NCBI GenBank assembly: GCA_964512985.1
Contig: CAZELI010000032.1
Location: forward strand, 1-22,430
DNA: 22,430 nt
DNA from: CAYPGT01 sp964512985
GTDB taxonomy: Bacteria > Cyanobacteriota > Vampirovibrionia > LMEP-6097
Direction of reading: 5' to 3'
Shown here: in pieces, positions 14,734 through 22,430 of the stretch
Position numbering within the stretch: the stretch's first letter is position 1
How the letters are laid out: each line of letters begins with the position of its first letter
The notes under the pieces: generated by a model
The model's input: only the letters and a program-made list of their open reading frames with translations
What the model was told of the DNA's origin: nothing
Databases searched by the model: none
Position numbers and translations under genes: made by a program

Positions 14734-16787
14734 CCCAGAAATTAAAAATGCGTACACCAGATCTCACTCAAGCCAATATTGAGAAGATAGCGGAGTTATT
14801 TCCAAACGTAATTACAGAGATAGCAGACGAGGACGGTAAGCTCAAAAAAGGGGTAGACTTCGATCTACTTAAGCAAGCTCTCTCTGATGTATTGGTTGAA
14901 GATGAGAATGAGCGTTATAGGCTAGACTGGCCTGGTAAAAAGAGAAGTCTACTTAAGGCAAACACTCCAATTGATAAAACTCTTAGACCTTGCAGAGAAG
15001 AGAGTGTAAACTTTGATACTACAGAGAATCTATATATAGAAGGTGATAATTTTGAAGTTTTAAAGATCTTACAAGAATCATACCTAGGTAAGGTAAAGAT
15101 GATCTATATAGACCCTCCTTATAACACTGGTAGTGATTTCATTTACAAGGATAACTATAAAGTTAGCAAAGAAGAATATGAAGAAGAGCTTGGTGCTCTT
15201 GATGAGGAAGGTGGTAGGCTCTTCAAGAATACAGATTCAAACGGTCGCTTTCATTCTGATTGGCTCAGTATGATGTATGAGAGGCTTGTTATCGCCAGAG
15301 ATTTACTTAAAGATGATGGTGTGATTTTCATTAGTATTGATGATAACGAAGTGCATAATCTTAGGAAAATTTGTGATGATACTTTTGGAGAGGAAAATTT
15401 TATTGGGAAGTTAATTTGGAAAGTAGAGGGGCACACTGACAATCAATTTGATTTAAAAGTTAACCATGAATATATTCTAGTGTATACCAGAAATTCTTCT
15501 ACTTGTTCACTAGGTTATGTAATAGATCCAAATGTCCGGAAGGAAAGTAACTTATGGAAAGGATATGCAGAAAATTCAATAACTAAAAATGGACCAGCTA
15601 ATCCTCCTTCGGAGGTATTGTTGCCTCGGGGATTTCCAGTGAAGGGGGATGCGTTAAGTTTGGAGAAACATAATCTAGAGGAATCTTTTTTCAAAGAAAT
15701 TAACAGCTTAGGGCATATCTCTAGAGAAATAACAAAAAAATACGATGCATCATACCCTGTTCGTCTCAGTAAAATGGTTGCAAGTAAAGGTAGCCTAGAA
15801 CAAGATTGTATCGTTTTTTCTGGTTGGGCAAACGTAGATAAGTTGAAACAATTTATTAATAATGGTTTTAATCCTTTATTAGAACCAGATGGCAGTAAGC
15901 TGAGTTTTTTCATTTCTCAAAATGGAGTGATTTACTATAATCGTATCAGAGATAAAGCAAGAAATATTCTTTCTGTTCTAGAAGATATGGGTACTACTGA
16001 ACAGATGAGAACTGAGTTAGAGGACTTGGGGATTATTTTCCAATATCCTAAGCCTAAGAAACTTATAAAGTATCTTCTCGACATTGGACTAGGTGAAGAT
16101 GAGAATGAAACTGTTTTGGACTTCTTTTCTGGATCAGCTACTACTGCACACGCTTTATTAGAATCAAATTACGAAAAGGGTATAAAGAGAAATTGTATTT
16201 CGATACAAATACCAGAAAAGATTGATTCAAAATCAACAGCTTTCAAGGCTGGATATAATTCAATAGCAGAAATAGGTAAAGAACGTATTCGCAGAGTGGG
16301 CAAAAAAATATTAGAAGAACTAGAGTCCAGGAATAAACAGCTTAAACTAGGTGAAGAAGCTAAGGATACAAGCAAGTTAGATGTAGGCTTTAGAGTTTAC
16401 AAGCTTGATTCAACTAATATGCAAGATGTTTACTATCATCCGAGCCAAGTAAACCAAGAACAACTTTCTTTATCTATAAGTAATGTTAAAGAAGGTCGCA
16501 CGCCAGAGGATTTGCTTACTCAAGTAATTCTTGACTTGGGGCTAGAACTTAATCTGCCAATAGAAGTTAAGAACATGCAGGGTAATAATATGTTTTTTGT
16601 TCAAGGCAATTCCTTAGTCGCTTGCTTTGATGATTCTATTGATTTTGGCATAGTAGACGAGATAGCTAAAGCTAAGCCTTTAAGAGTGATTTTTAAGGAT
16701 GCTGGTTTTAGAGATGACAAAGATAGAATCAATCTTGAAGAAAGGTTCAAGCGATTATCACCAGAAACACAAATAAGGGTTATATAA
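14730..16787 (+). CDS. mod: Type III restriction-modification methyltransferase (Mod)
   Basis: A 685-residue adenine-specific methyltransferase of beta class: catalytic DPPYNTGSDF (128-137) precedes the AdoMet-binding DFFSGSATT (464-472). The roughly 300 residues between them hold the target-recognition region, whose base and codon use looks somewhat different from the flanks, as expected where recognition domains are exchanged. The C-terminal 150 residues (VGFRVYKLDSTNMQDVYYHP and after) are typical for type III Mod and probably contact Res. It should methylate one strand of an asymmetric site to N6-methyladenine and, in complex with Res, specify cleavage. GGAAG precedes the ATG. The target sequence cannot be read from the protein by eye. 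Confidence 0.93.
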   Translation: MTQKLKMRTPDLTQANIEKIAELFPNVITEIADEDGKLKKGVDFDLLKQALSDVLVEDENERYRLDWPGKKRSLLKANTPIDKTLRPCREESVNFDTTENLYIEGDNFEVLKILQESYLGKVKMIYIDPPYNTGSDFIYKDNYKVSKEEYEEELGALDEEGGRLFKNTDSNGRFHSDWLSMMYERLVIARDLLKDDGVIFISIDDNEVHNLRKICDDTFGEENFIGKLIWKVEGHTDNQFDLKVNHEYILVYTRNSSTCSLGYVIDPNVRKESNLWKGYAENSITKNGPANPPSEVLLPRGFPVKGDALSLEKHNLEESFFKEINSLGHISREITKKYDASYPVRLSKMVASKGSLEQDCIVFSGWANVDKLKQFINNGFNPLLEPDGSKLSFFISQNGVIYYNRIRDKARNILSVLEDMGTTEQMRTELEDLGIIFQYPKPKKLIKYLLDIGLGEDENETVLDFFSGSATTAHALLESNYEKGIKRNCISIQIPEKIDSKSTAFKAGYNSIAEIGKERIRRVGKKILEELESRNKQLKLGEEAKDTSKLDVGFRVYKLDSTNMQDVYYHPSQVNQEQLSLSISNVKEGRTPEDLLTQVILDLGLELNLPIEVKNMQGNNMFFVQGNSLVACFDDSIDFGIVDEIAKAKPLRVIFKDAGFRDDKDRINLEERFKRLSPETQIRVI

Positions 16788-16788
16788 G

Positions 16789-19700
16789 ATGAAGTTAAAG
16801 TTTAAACAACAAGCTTATCAAACTGATGCCGCAATGGCTGTAGTAGAGTGCTTTTCAGGTCAGAACCCAGGTGACCGTAAAGAAACTATCATTAAGCGAG
16901 GTTTTGCTAGAGAAGAGATGTTTGCTAATAAAAAATTAGAGCTTGGCGAGGAAGAAATCCTAGCAAATCTCCAAGAAGTACAGAAAAGACAAGGCAACCT
17001 TAAAGTAAGCAATAAACTAGAAGGATTGAATTTCACTATAGAGATGGAGACAGGTACGGGCAAGACCTATGTTTACACCAAGACTGTCTTTGAGCTTAAC
17101 GAACGCTATGGCTGGAGCAAGTTTATTATTATGGTCCCTTCTATTGCTATTAGAGAAGGTGTACATAAATCACTAGAAATTACAGCAGAGCATTTTCAAG
17201 AATTATATGGCAAGAAGATACGCTTCTCTATTTACGACACCAAAAGCAAATCTAATATAACTAATATAAATAACTTTGCTAATACAGCTAATATAGAAGT
17301 CTTTATAATGAACTATCAAGCCTTTGCTACTAAGAGTAAAGATTCCAGAAAGATCTATGAAAAGCTAGATAAAACAGCCTCAGTTGCACCAATAGACATA
17401 ATTAAAAAATCACACCCCATATTGATTATTGATGAACCTCAACGCTTTGGTCAGCAGGCAGAAGCCTTACTCTCTGAGTTTAATCCCTTGTTTGTTCTTC
17501 GCTACTCAGCAACGCATAGGAAAGAAAAAGAATACAACAAAGTATATTCGTTAGATGCAATAGATGCCTATAACCATAAACTCGTGAAGAAGATTAACGT
17601 AAGAGGCATTGAGGTAGTGGGTAATAGTGGTACTAATAGCTATCTCTTCTTAGATGCTATCAATATTAGTACTAACCAATATCCAACAGCTAATCTTGAG
17701 CTAGAGATTAAACAAAAATCTGGTATCAAAAAAGTCATTAGAAAGATATCCGAGAAGGATGATCTCTATCAGCTTTCTGGAGAGTTAATACAATACAAGG
17801 ACTTTGTCGTTAAAGAAATCAATGGACTAAAGAACAGAGTCTCTTTTACTAACGGCGTTGAACTCTATGTAGGTCAAAGCGTCGGTGAAGTTGATGAGAT
17901 GCACGTTAGACGTATCCAGATTAGAGAAACTATAAGAGCCCACATAGACAAAGAAAGGCAAATGTTTACTAAAGGTATTAAGGTACTATCGCTATTCTTT
18001 ATAGATGAAGTAGCGAAGTATAGAGTCTATGATAAAAACGATAATCAAGATAGAGGAGACTATGCAAGGATATTTGAAGAAGAATATGCTCTTGCAGTCG
18101 GACAACAGAGCTTGTTAGATAAAGAATATCAAGATTATCTCAATCAGCATCCAGTTGATAAAATTCATGACGGTTATTTCTCTTTAGATAAAAAAGGTAA
18201 GTTTGTAGATTCAAAAGAGAAGAAAGGCGAAGCTGGTAGTGATGATGTTTCTGCTTATGAGCTAATCATGAAAAGAAAAGAACAACTCTTGAGCCTCAAT
18301 GAACCAATTCGCTTTATTTTCTCTCATTCGGCTCTTAGAGAAGGCTGGGATAATCCTAACGTATTCCAGATTTGTACTCTCAAGCATAGTCAATCAGATG
18401 TAAGTAAAAGACAAGAAATTGGTAGAGGTCTAAGAATCTGTGTCAATGAGCATGGCGAGAGAATGGATGCAACAGTCCTTGACAATGAGTTCTTCAAGTA
18501 CAATACTCTAACCGTTGTGGCAAGCGAGTCTTATGATAAATTTGCTAAAGAATTACAAGAAGAGATTATCAAAGCATTACCTAACCGCCCTGTATCTCTA
18601 ACTACAGAGGTCTTAATTGATCGAGTTATTAGTAATGATAAAGGCGATAAATTTACTTTCACTAGCCCGTCTGCAATGGATTTAATTTTTAAATTTAGAG
18701 AGAAGGGCTATGTGGATGAGAATTATAAAATCACAGAAACCCTAATCAAAGACATACAAAACGATACAGTAGCTCTTCCAAAAGAGCTTGAAGAATTTAA
18801 AGCTTCAGTAGTTGAGATGATGCAAAGTATGTATGATACTGCTAATTTCCAAGCATGTACTAATGAGAAAGCTGACAATATTAACGAGGTAATACTCAAA
18901 CCTAATGACAACTTTGCTAGGCAAGAGTTCCAAGACTTATGGAAAAGACTCAAGGTCAAAACGGTCTATGAAGTTGATTTTGATAGCTCTGAGCTTATTA
19001 AAAACAGCATAGAAGCCATCGAGAAGGATCTTACTATCAAAAGAGTCAAAGTCACTATAACGGAAGGTGAACAAAAAGACAAAATGACGGATCTTGATCT
19101 TAAAGCTAAGCAGAGTATGACCAAAGGCAAAACTTCAATAGAACAAGTCGGTAATTTAATCGGAGATGTAGAATACGATCTAATCGGAGAGATAACTAAG
19201 GAAACGAAACTCACAAGAAAAACAGTTGTCAAAATCTTACAAGGTCTTAAGGAAAATACTTTCTATAACTTCAAGCTGAACCCGGAAAGCTTTATTAGTG
19301 AGGTTTCTAGGTTGATTAATGAACAAAAAGCAACAACCCTAATTAATAGTATTAGATACTCTAAAACAGACCAAGTATATGATGATGACATTTTCACTAT
19401 TAATAACTTCAAAGGTACACTAGGCAAGAATATACTCAAGGTTAAAGATCACATCTATGACTATTTGAAATATGATTCAGATACTGAGTCTAATTTCGCT
19501 CAAGATTTGGAAGCTGGGGAGGTTCTTGTTTATGCAAAACTACCTAATGGCTTTAAGATCCCAACTCCTGTAGGCAACTACAATCCAGACTGGGCTATTG
19601 TTTTTGACACTAAGAAAGTTAAATATGTTTACTTCATAGCTGAGACTAAGGGCTCCATGTCTAGCTTACAACTAAGAGGAATTGAAGAACTGAAGATCAA

Positions 19701-19797
19701 GTATGCCAGAAGACACTTTGAAGATCTCGGACATACTGATGTTAAGTATGATGTGATTACTAATTATCAGGATTTGATGGATAAGGTTTTGGTGTGA
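16789..19797 (+). CDS. res: Type III restriction enzyme, ATP-dependent helicase-nuclease (Res)
   Basis: A 1002-residue Res subunit. Helicase motif I is METGTGKT (86-93), motif II is DEPQ (215-218), motif III is RYSATHR, and motifs V-VI are REGWDNPNV and QEIGRGLR. The C-terminal nuclease is of PD-(D/E)XK type, with D934 in NPDW and E952-K954 in ETKG; all three metal-binding or catalytic residues are present, so it should be active. It cuts unmethylated DNA after ATP-driven communication between sites, together with Mod. The ATG follows the Mod stop after 1 nt, and the next gene follows its own stop after 1 nt, so expression is strongly coupled. The length is in the normal range for the family. 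Confidence 0.94.
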   Translation: MKLKFKQQAYQTDAAMAVVECFSGQNPGDRKETIIKRGFAREEMFANKKLELGEEEILANLQEVQKRQGNLKVSNKLEGLNFTIEMETGTGKTYVYTKTVFELNERYGWSKFIIMVPSIAIREGVHKSLEITAEHFQELYGKKIRFSIYDTKSKSNITNINNFANTANIEVFIMNYQAFATKSKDSRKIYEKLDKTASVAPIDIIKKSHPILIIDEPQRFGQQAEALLSEFNPLFVLRYSATHRKEKEYNKVYSLDAIDAYNHKLVKKINVRGIEVVGNSGTNSYLFLDAINISTNQYPTANLELEIKQKSGIKKVIRKISEKDDLYQLSGELIQYKDFVVKEINGLKNRVSFTNGVELYVGQSVGEVDEMHVRRIQIRETIRAHIDKERQMFTKGIKVLSLFFIDEVAKYRVYDKNDNQDRGDYARIFEEEYALAVGQQSLLDKEYQDYLNQHPVDKIHDGYFSLDKKGKFVDSKEKKGEAGSDDVSAYELIMKRKEQLLSLNEPIRFIFSHSALREGWDNPNVFQICTLKHSQSDVSKRQEIGRGLRICVNEHGERMDATVLDNEFFKYNTLTVVASESYDKFAKELQEEIIKALPNRPVSLTTEVLIDRVISNDKGDKFTFTSPSAMDLIFKFREKGYVDENYKITETLIKDIQNDTVALPKELEEFKASVVEMMQSMYDTANFQACTNEKADNINEVILKPNDNFARQEFQDLWKRLKVKTVYEVDFDSSELIKNSIEAIEKDLTIKRVKVTITEGEQKDKMTDLDLKAKQSMTKGKTSIEQVGNLIGDVEYDLIGEITKETKLTRKTVVKILQGLKENTFYNFKLNPESFISEVSRLINEQKATTLINSIRYSKTDQVYDDDIFTINNFKGTLGKNILKVKDHIYDYLKYDSDTESNFAQDLEAGEVLVYAKLPNGFKIPTPVGNYNPDWAIVFDTKKVKYVYFIAETKGSMSSLQLRGIEELKIKYARRHFEDLGHTDVKYDVITNYQDLMDKVLV

Positions 19798-19798
19798 T

Positions 19799-22159
19799 AT
19801 GGTGAATGAAAAAATTAATAAGTTATCAGTAAAACTTAAATACTGTCATGGCATAGGTCGTTTTTGCGAGGATTTTTCTTTCTATGGGGGCAACGATCCA
19901 TGCAAGACTCATCTTATTTATGCTGCCAATGGTATCATGAAAAGCTCATTTACAAAGACTTTCCAAAGTATTCAAAATGACAATGCAAAAGACATTAAAG
20001 ATCATGTGAATGACTCTGCCAAACCTAGTTTTGAAATATATGCTTATACACCTGACGGTAAAAAGCAAGCAATCACTCCAAATGAGATCTGTGCAATTCC
20101 TTCATTCTACGATCTAAATCAAGCCCTTAATTGCTTTGTCGATAATTCAAGTAAACATGCAACATCATTATTGGTTGATCCAAAATTAAAAGGTGAGTTT
20201 GATGTTATCTATTCAGACATTGAAGAGAAAGAAGTGGCTCTACTAAAAGATTTAGCGATTTTATCTCGGTTGAAAAAATCAGAAAACACATTAGATGAAT
20301 TATTAATGTCGTTTGGTTATAAGAATTTTTTGGAATTATTAATAGGCTTAAAAGATCAGATAGAGCTTTTTTCGGATGAACTTGAATTGTCTAATCTTGA
20401 CTATTCTGTTATTTTTAATAAAAAAGTTATTGATGAAATTGATAAAAACGACAACTTTAAAACTCACCTGGAAGAGTATTTAAGCCGATATGATGAGTTA
20501 ATTAAAGGATCAAAATACTTTAAAGAAGGTGTTTTTGGTTTGGTTAATCAAGAATCAATTCAAGATTCTTTGAGTAAGAATAAATTCTTTAATGCTAATC
20601 ATGGGTTAGTGTTAAATGATAAAACAGGGGTTGAAAAAGAGAAGAAAATATCTACTATTGAGGAAATGGAAAGTATTTTTAAACAGGAATATTCCAAAAT
20701 CGTTAATGATGAAGAACTGGGAAAGAGATTCGAGAAATTCAAAAAGCTATTAAATAATCAAAATCAAGAACTTAGGAATTTTAAAGAATTAATTGAAAGA
20801 AAAAGATCAGACGGGAAAGATATACTTCACCTCATTCCTGACCCTAAAGAATTTAAGAAGAAAACTTGGTTAGCATACCTAAAAAAGAAACAAGATGATT
20901 TAAACTCTTTGCTAGATTTATACTTGAAAAATAAAAATAAACTAGATGAAATTACAGCAAAAGCAAATTCTGAGACTAAAAGATGGCAAGAGACAATAGA
21001 TGAATTTCAAAAAAGGTTCAATGCACCATTCAAGTATATAATCGAAAATACCAGTGATTCTGTATTAGGCAAAACTCTTCCTCAGTTAAAAACAGTCTAT
21101 GTTGATATTAATGAAAAACCAACACCAATGGCTTTTGAGCAACTTAAAAGGATATTAAGTACTGGTGAGTTAAGAGCTTTCTATATTCTCAATATACTCT
21201 TTGAGATTGAATATAGAAGAAAAAACAAGCAAAGAACATTATTCGTTTTTGATGATGTTGCTGATTCTTTTGATTACAAAAATAAATATGCAATAGTTGA
21301 ATATTTATCAGAAATTCTAGAGGAAGAATTCTTCTATGGGATTATACTTACTCACAATTTTGATTTTTTTAGAACTCTAAAATCTCGTCTTAGTAACAAA
21401 AAAGCTTGGATAGCAGAAAAGAAAGAAATCGAGATTAAAGGTCTTAAGTTATACGAGATTAAACTAGATAAAGCCGGAAAAGAAGAGCTAGATCCGTTCG
21501 ATTTATTGAGAGATAAATTGATCAAAGGTTCTGCTTCTGATGATGAACTTGTTTGCATGATACCTTTTGCTAGGAACCTTATTGAATACACGAAAGGCAA
21601 AGATGATCCAGATTATAAAAAGCTCACAGCTTTACTACACATCAAGAGTACAACATCGAGTATTAAATTTTCTGAGCTTATCCAAATATATAAAAACGTG
21701 TTTGGTATAACATATAATATTGAATTTGGATCAATTAACGATGGGGCTTGCATATTAGATGCTATTTACAGACTGGCTTATGACCTGGAAAGCTCTAATG
21801 ATGTGGCTTTTAGGATAAAGTCTAAATTGATTCTATCCATAGCTTCTCGCTTGAAAACAGAAGAGTATATGATCAAAAAAATTGAAGAGATAACCGGTGA
21901 GTCTTTTGATTTAGGTACTATTACTAGAGATCAGTTTAGAGAACTTTATCAAATTTTTCTTGAAAAAACTAACAAAAATGAAGTTGATCTAAAAAAAGAA
22001 TTGAAAATAATTAAGTCTGTAAGTTTAATTACACCAGAACATATCCATATCAACTCATTCATGTTTGAACCGATTTTGGATATGAGTTTTGATGAGATTA
22101 AGGCAATCCATAATGAAGTCATTGAGAATTTAGCTATCAAACAAGAAATTTTAGTATAA
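19799..22159 (+). CDS. Large P-loop ATPase with PrrC/RloC-like ATPase motifs
   Basis: A 786-residue ATPase of the ABC/SMC-like class. The Walker A region is YAANGIMKSS (41-50), in which Gly residues of the usual GxxGxGKS are replaced by Ala and Met but Lys48 and Ser49 remain. The middle (about 120-420) is long, charged and probably coiled coil. The C-terminal half has LSTGELRAFYIL as signature motif, Walker B FVFDDVADSFD (D485, D486) and an LTHN switch (H519). This arrangement resembles the ATPase parts of PrrC and RloC anticodon nucleases that guard restriction systems. The last roughly 200 residues have no catalytic triad I can recognise, so an effector activity is unproven. It is the last gene of the type III operon, 1 nt after res, which supports a sensor or backup-effector role. 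Confidence 0.8.
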   Translation: MVNEKINKLSVKLKYCHGIGRFCEDFSFYGGNDPCKTHLIYAANGIMKSSFTKTFQSIQNDNAKDIKDHVNDSAKPSFEIYAYTPDGKKQAITPNEICAIPSFYDLNQALNCFVDNSSKHATSLLVDPKLKGEFDVIYSDIEEKEVALLKDLAILSRLKKSENTLDELLMSFGYKNFLELLIGLKDQIELFSDELELSNLDYSVIFNKKVIDEIDKNDNFKTHLEEYLSRYDELIKGSKYFKEGVFGLVNQESIQDSLSKNKFFNANHGLVLNDKTGVEKEKKISTIEEMESIFKQEYSKIVNDEELGKRFEKFKKLLNNQNQELRNFKELIERKRSDGKDILHLIPDPKEFKKKTWLAYLKKKQDDLNSLLDLYLKNKNKLDEITAKANSETKRWQETIDEFQKRFNAPFKYIIENTSDSVLGKTLPQLKTVYVDINEKPTPMAFEQLKRILSTGELRAFYILNILFEIEYRRKNKQRTLFVFDDVADSFDYKNKYAIVEYLSEILEEEFFYGIILTHNFDFFRTLKSRLSNKKAWIAEKKEIEIKGLKLYEIKLDKAGKEELDPFDLLRDKLIKGSASDDELVCMIPFARNLIEYTKGKDDPDYKKLTALLHIKSTTSSIKFSELIQIYKNVFGITYNIEFGSINDGACILDAIYRLAYDLESSNDVAFRIKSKLILSIASRLKTEEYMIKKIEEITGESFDLGTITRDQFRELYQIFLEKTNKNEVDLKKELKIIKSVSLITPEHIHINSFMFEPILDMSFDEIKAIHNEVIENLAIKQEILV

Positions 22160-22348
22160 ATGAATGATGGAAAAAGTTCTTTATTGTAAAGCCACTTTAA
22201 TTAGCATAAGCGGCTATACTCAAACTTCCTGTTGAGGATTTTGATTGACTGTGTGAGTGCTGAAAAACTGTTCTATTATAACCATATTAGACAATCCGTA
22301 GGTTTCCCAATTTTTCAGGGTAGAGTATCTTTAACATAGAATAGAAAT
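22160..22348. other. Gene-free AT-rich stretch after the defence operon
   Basis: I see no ORF of note and no RNA gene here. A weak stem CTCAA/TTGAG (22219-22236) followed by GATTTTGATT might end the long operon transcript, but the stem is only 5 bp and I give it low weight. Confidence 0.4.
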
Positions 22349-22374
22349 ATTTACAGGTAAATACTTGATGTATT
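22349..22374. repeat. Two overlapping small palindromes
   Basis: ATTTAC/GTAAAT (22349-22362, 2-nt spacer) overlaps AATAC/GTATT (22360-22374, 5-nt spacer). Such paired palindromes can be operator sites for a gene beyond the window edge. No promoter boxes of good quality are seen beside them. Confidence 0.35.
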
Positions 22375-22398
22375 CCCCATAGGAAGCTAACCTTATAA

Positions 22399-22425
22399 CG
22401 GAGCTAGAAATAGCTCTGGGGTTTT
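22399..22425 (+). terminator. Hairpin with GAAA loop followed by a short T-run
   Basis: CGGAGCTA (22399-22406) pairs with TAGCTCTG (22411-22418), eight pairs including one G-U, around a GAAA tetraloop; TTTT follows at 22422-22425 after three G residues. This could be an intrinsic terminator for the operon, though the T-run is short and the hairpin lies 240 nt past the last gene. It may instead belong to an RNA continuing past the window edge. Confidence 0.45.
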
Positions 22426-22430
22426 ATCGC

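Noticed and set aside
10838..16787. DISARM or BREX assignment for the helicase-methylase operon.
   Set aside because: No DUF1998-type protein, PglZ, BrxL or Lon-like gene is present; Mod and Res with type III motifs explain the core better.
22401..22414. GAGCTAGAAATAGC is identical to the fused tetraloop part of the engineered Cas9 guide scaffold.
   Set aside because: The match is only the stem with GAAA loop; the flanking bases of the scaffold are absent and no repeat array or cas gene is near. A short GAAA-loop hairpin arises easily by chance.

Overview
The window is AT-rich (by eye roughly one third G+C) and packed with accessory genes; no housekeeping gene is visible. The large serine recombinase plus DUF2924 pair, the DUF5681/terminase pair and the ParB-domain DNA methylase are all of alphaproteobacterial type. 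Together with the low G+C this suggests a low-GC alphaproteobacterium (Rickettsiales- or Holosporales-like). That assignment is inference, since no rRNA or core marker is present.

Left part (110-6397, all minus strand): a phage-like or satellite-like block, transcribed from about 6400 toward 110. It encodes a ParB-domain/DNA methylase fusion, a DUF5681 protein, the terminase large subunit, a DUF2924 protein, a large serine recombinase and an unrecognised Cys/His protein. No portal, capsid or tail gene is seen. Positions 1-109 are markedly richer in G+C and hold nested inverted repeats; this may be the flank of the element.

Middle (6628-10570): two nuclease genes on the minus strand (a DUF2779 Cas4-like/RNase H-fold protein and a DEDDh exonuclease) diverge from a retron on the plus strand. 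The retron has a promoter overlapped by repeated TAGCGAA half-sites and a structured msr-msd-like RNA. It also has a 57-residue ORF not reported by a long-ORF search, a small XRE regulator, and a reverse transcriptase carrying the retron signatures NAxxH, YVDD and VTG. The 57-residue ORF has a strongly basic N-terminus and a hydrophobic/amphipathic C-terminus. Its near-perfect Shine-Dalgarno sequence is fully paired with an upstream anti-SD stretch directly after the putative msd. I propose that this is a translationally silenced toxin/effector and that the set RNA-small protein-HTH-RT is a retron toxin-antitoxin defence unit. This is the main discovery candidate of the window.

Right part (10624-22159, plus strand): a tightly spaced six-gene operon. 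The order is XRE regulator, SNF2-type helicase with an N-terminal PLD-like region, DUF4391 protein, type III Mod methyltransferase, type III Res helicase-nuclease, and a large P-loop ATPase with PrrC/RloC-like ATPase motifs. Adjacent genes overlap by 4-8 nt or are separated by 1-2 nt, so they are probably one transcription unit. It looks like an extended type III restriction-modification defence operon.

The last 270 bases hold no gene, only small palindromes and a stable GAAA-loop hairpin at the window edge. Overall the window reads as a defence island next to, or inside, a recombinase-bearing phage remnant.
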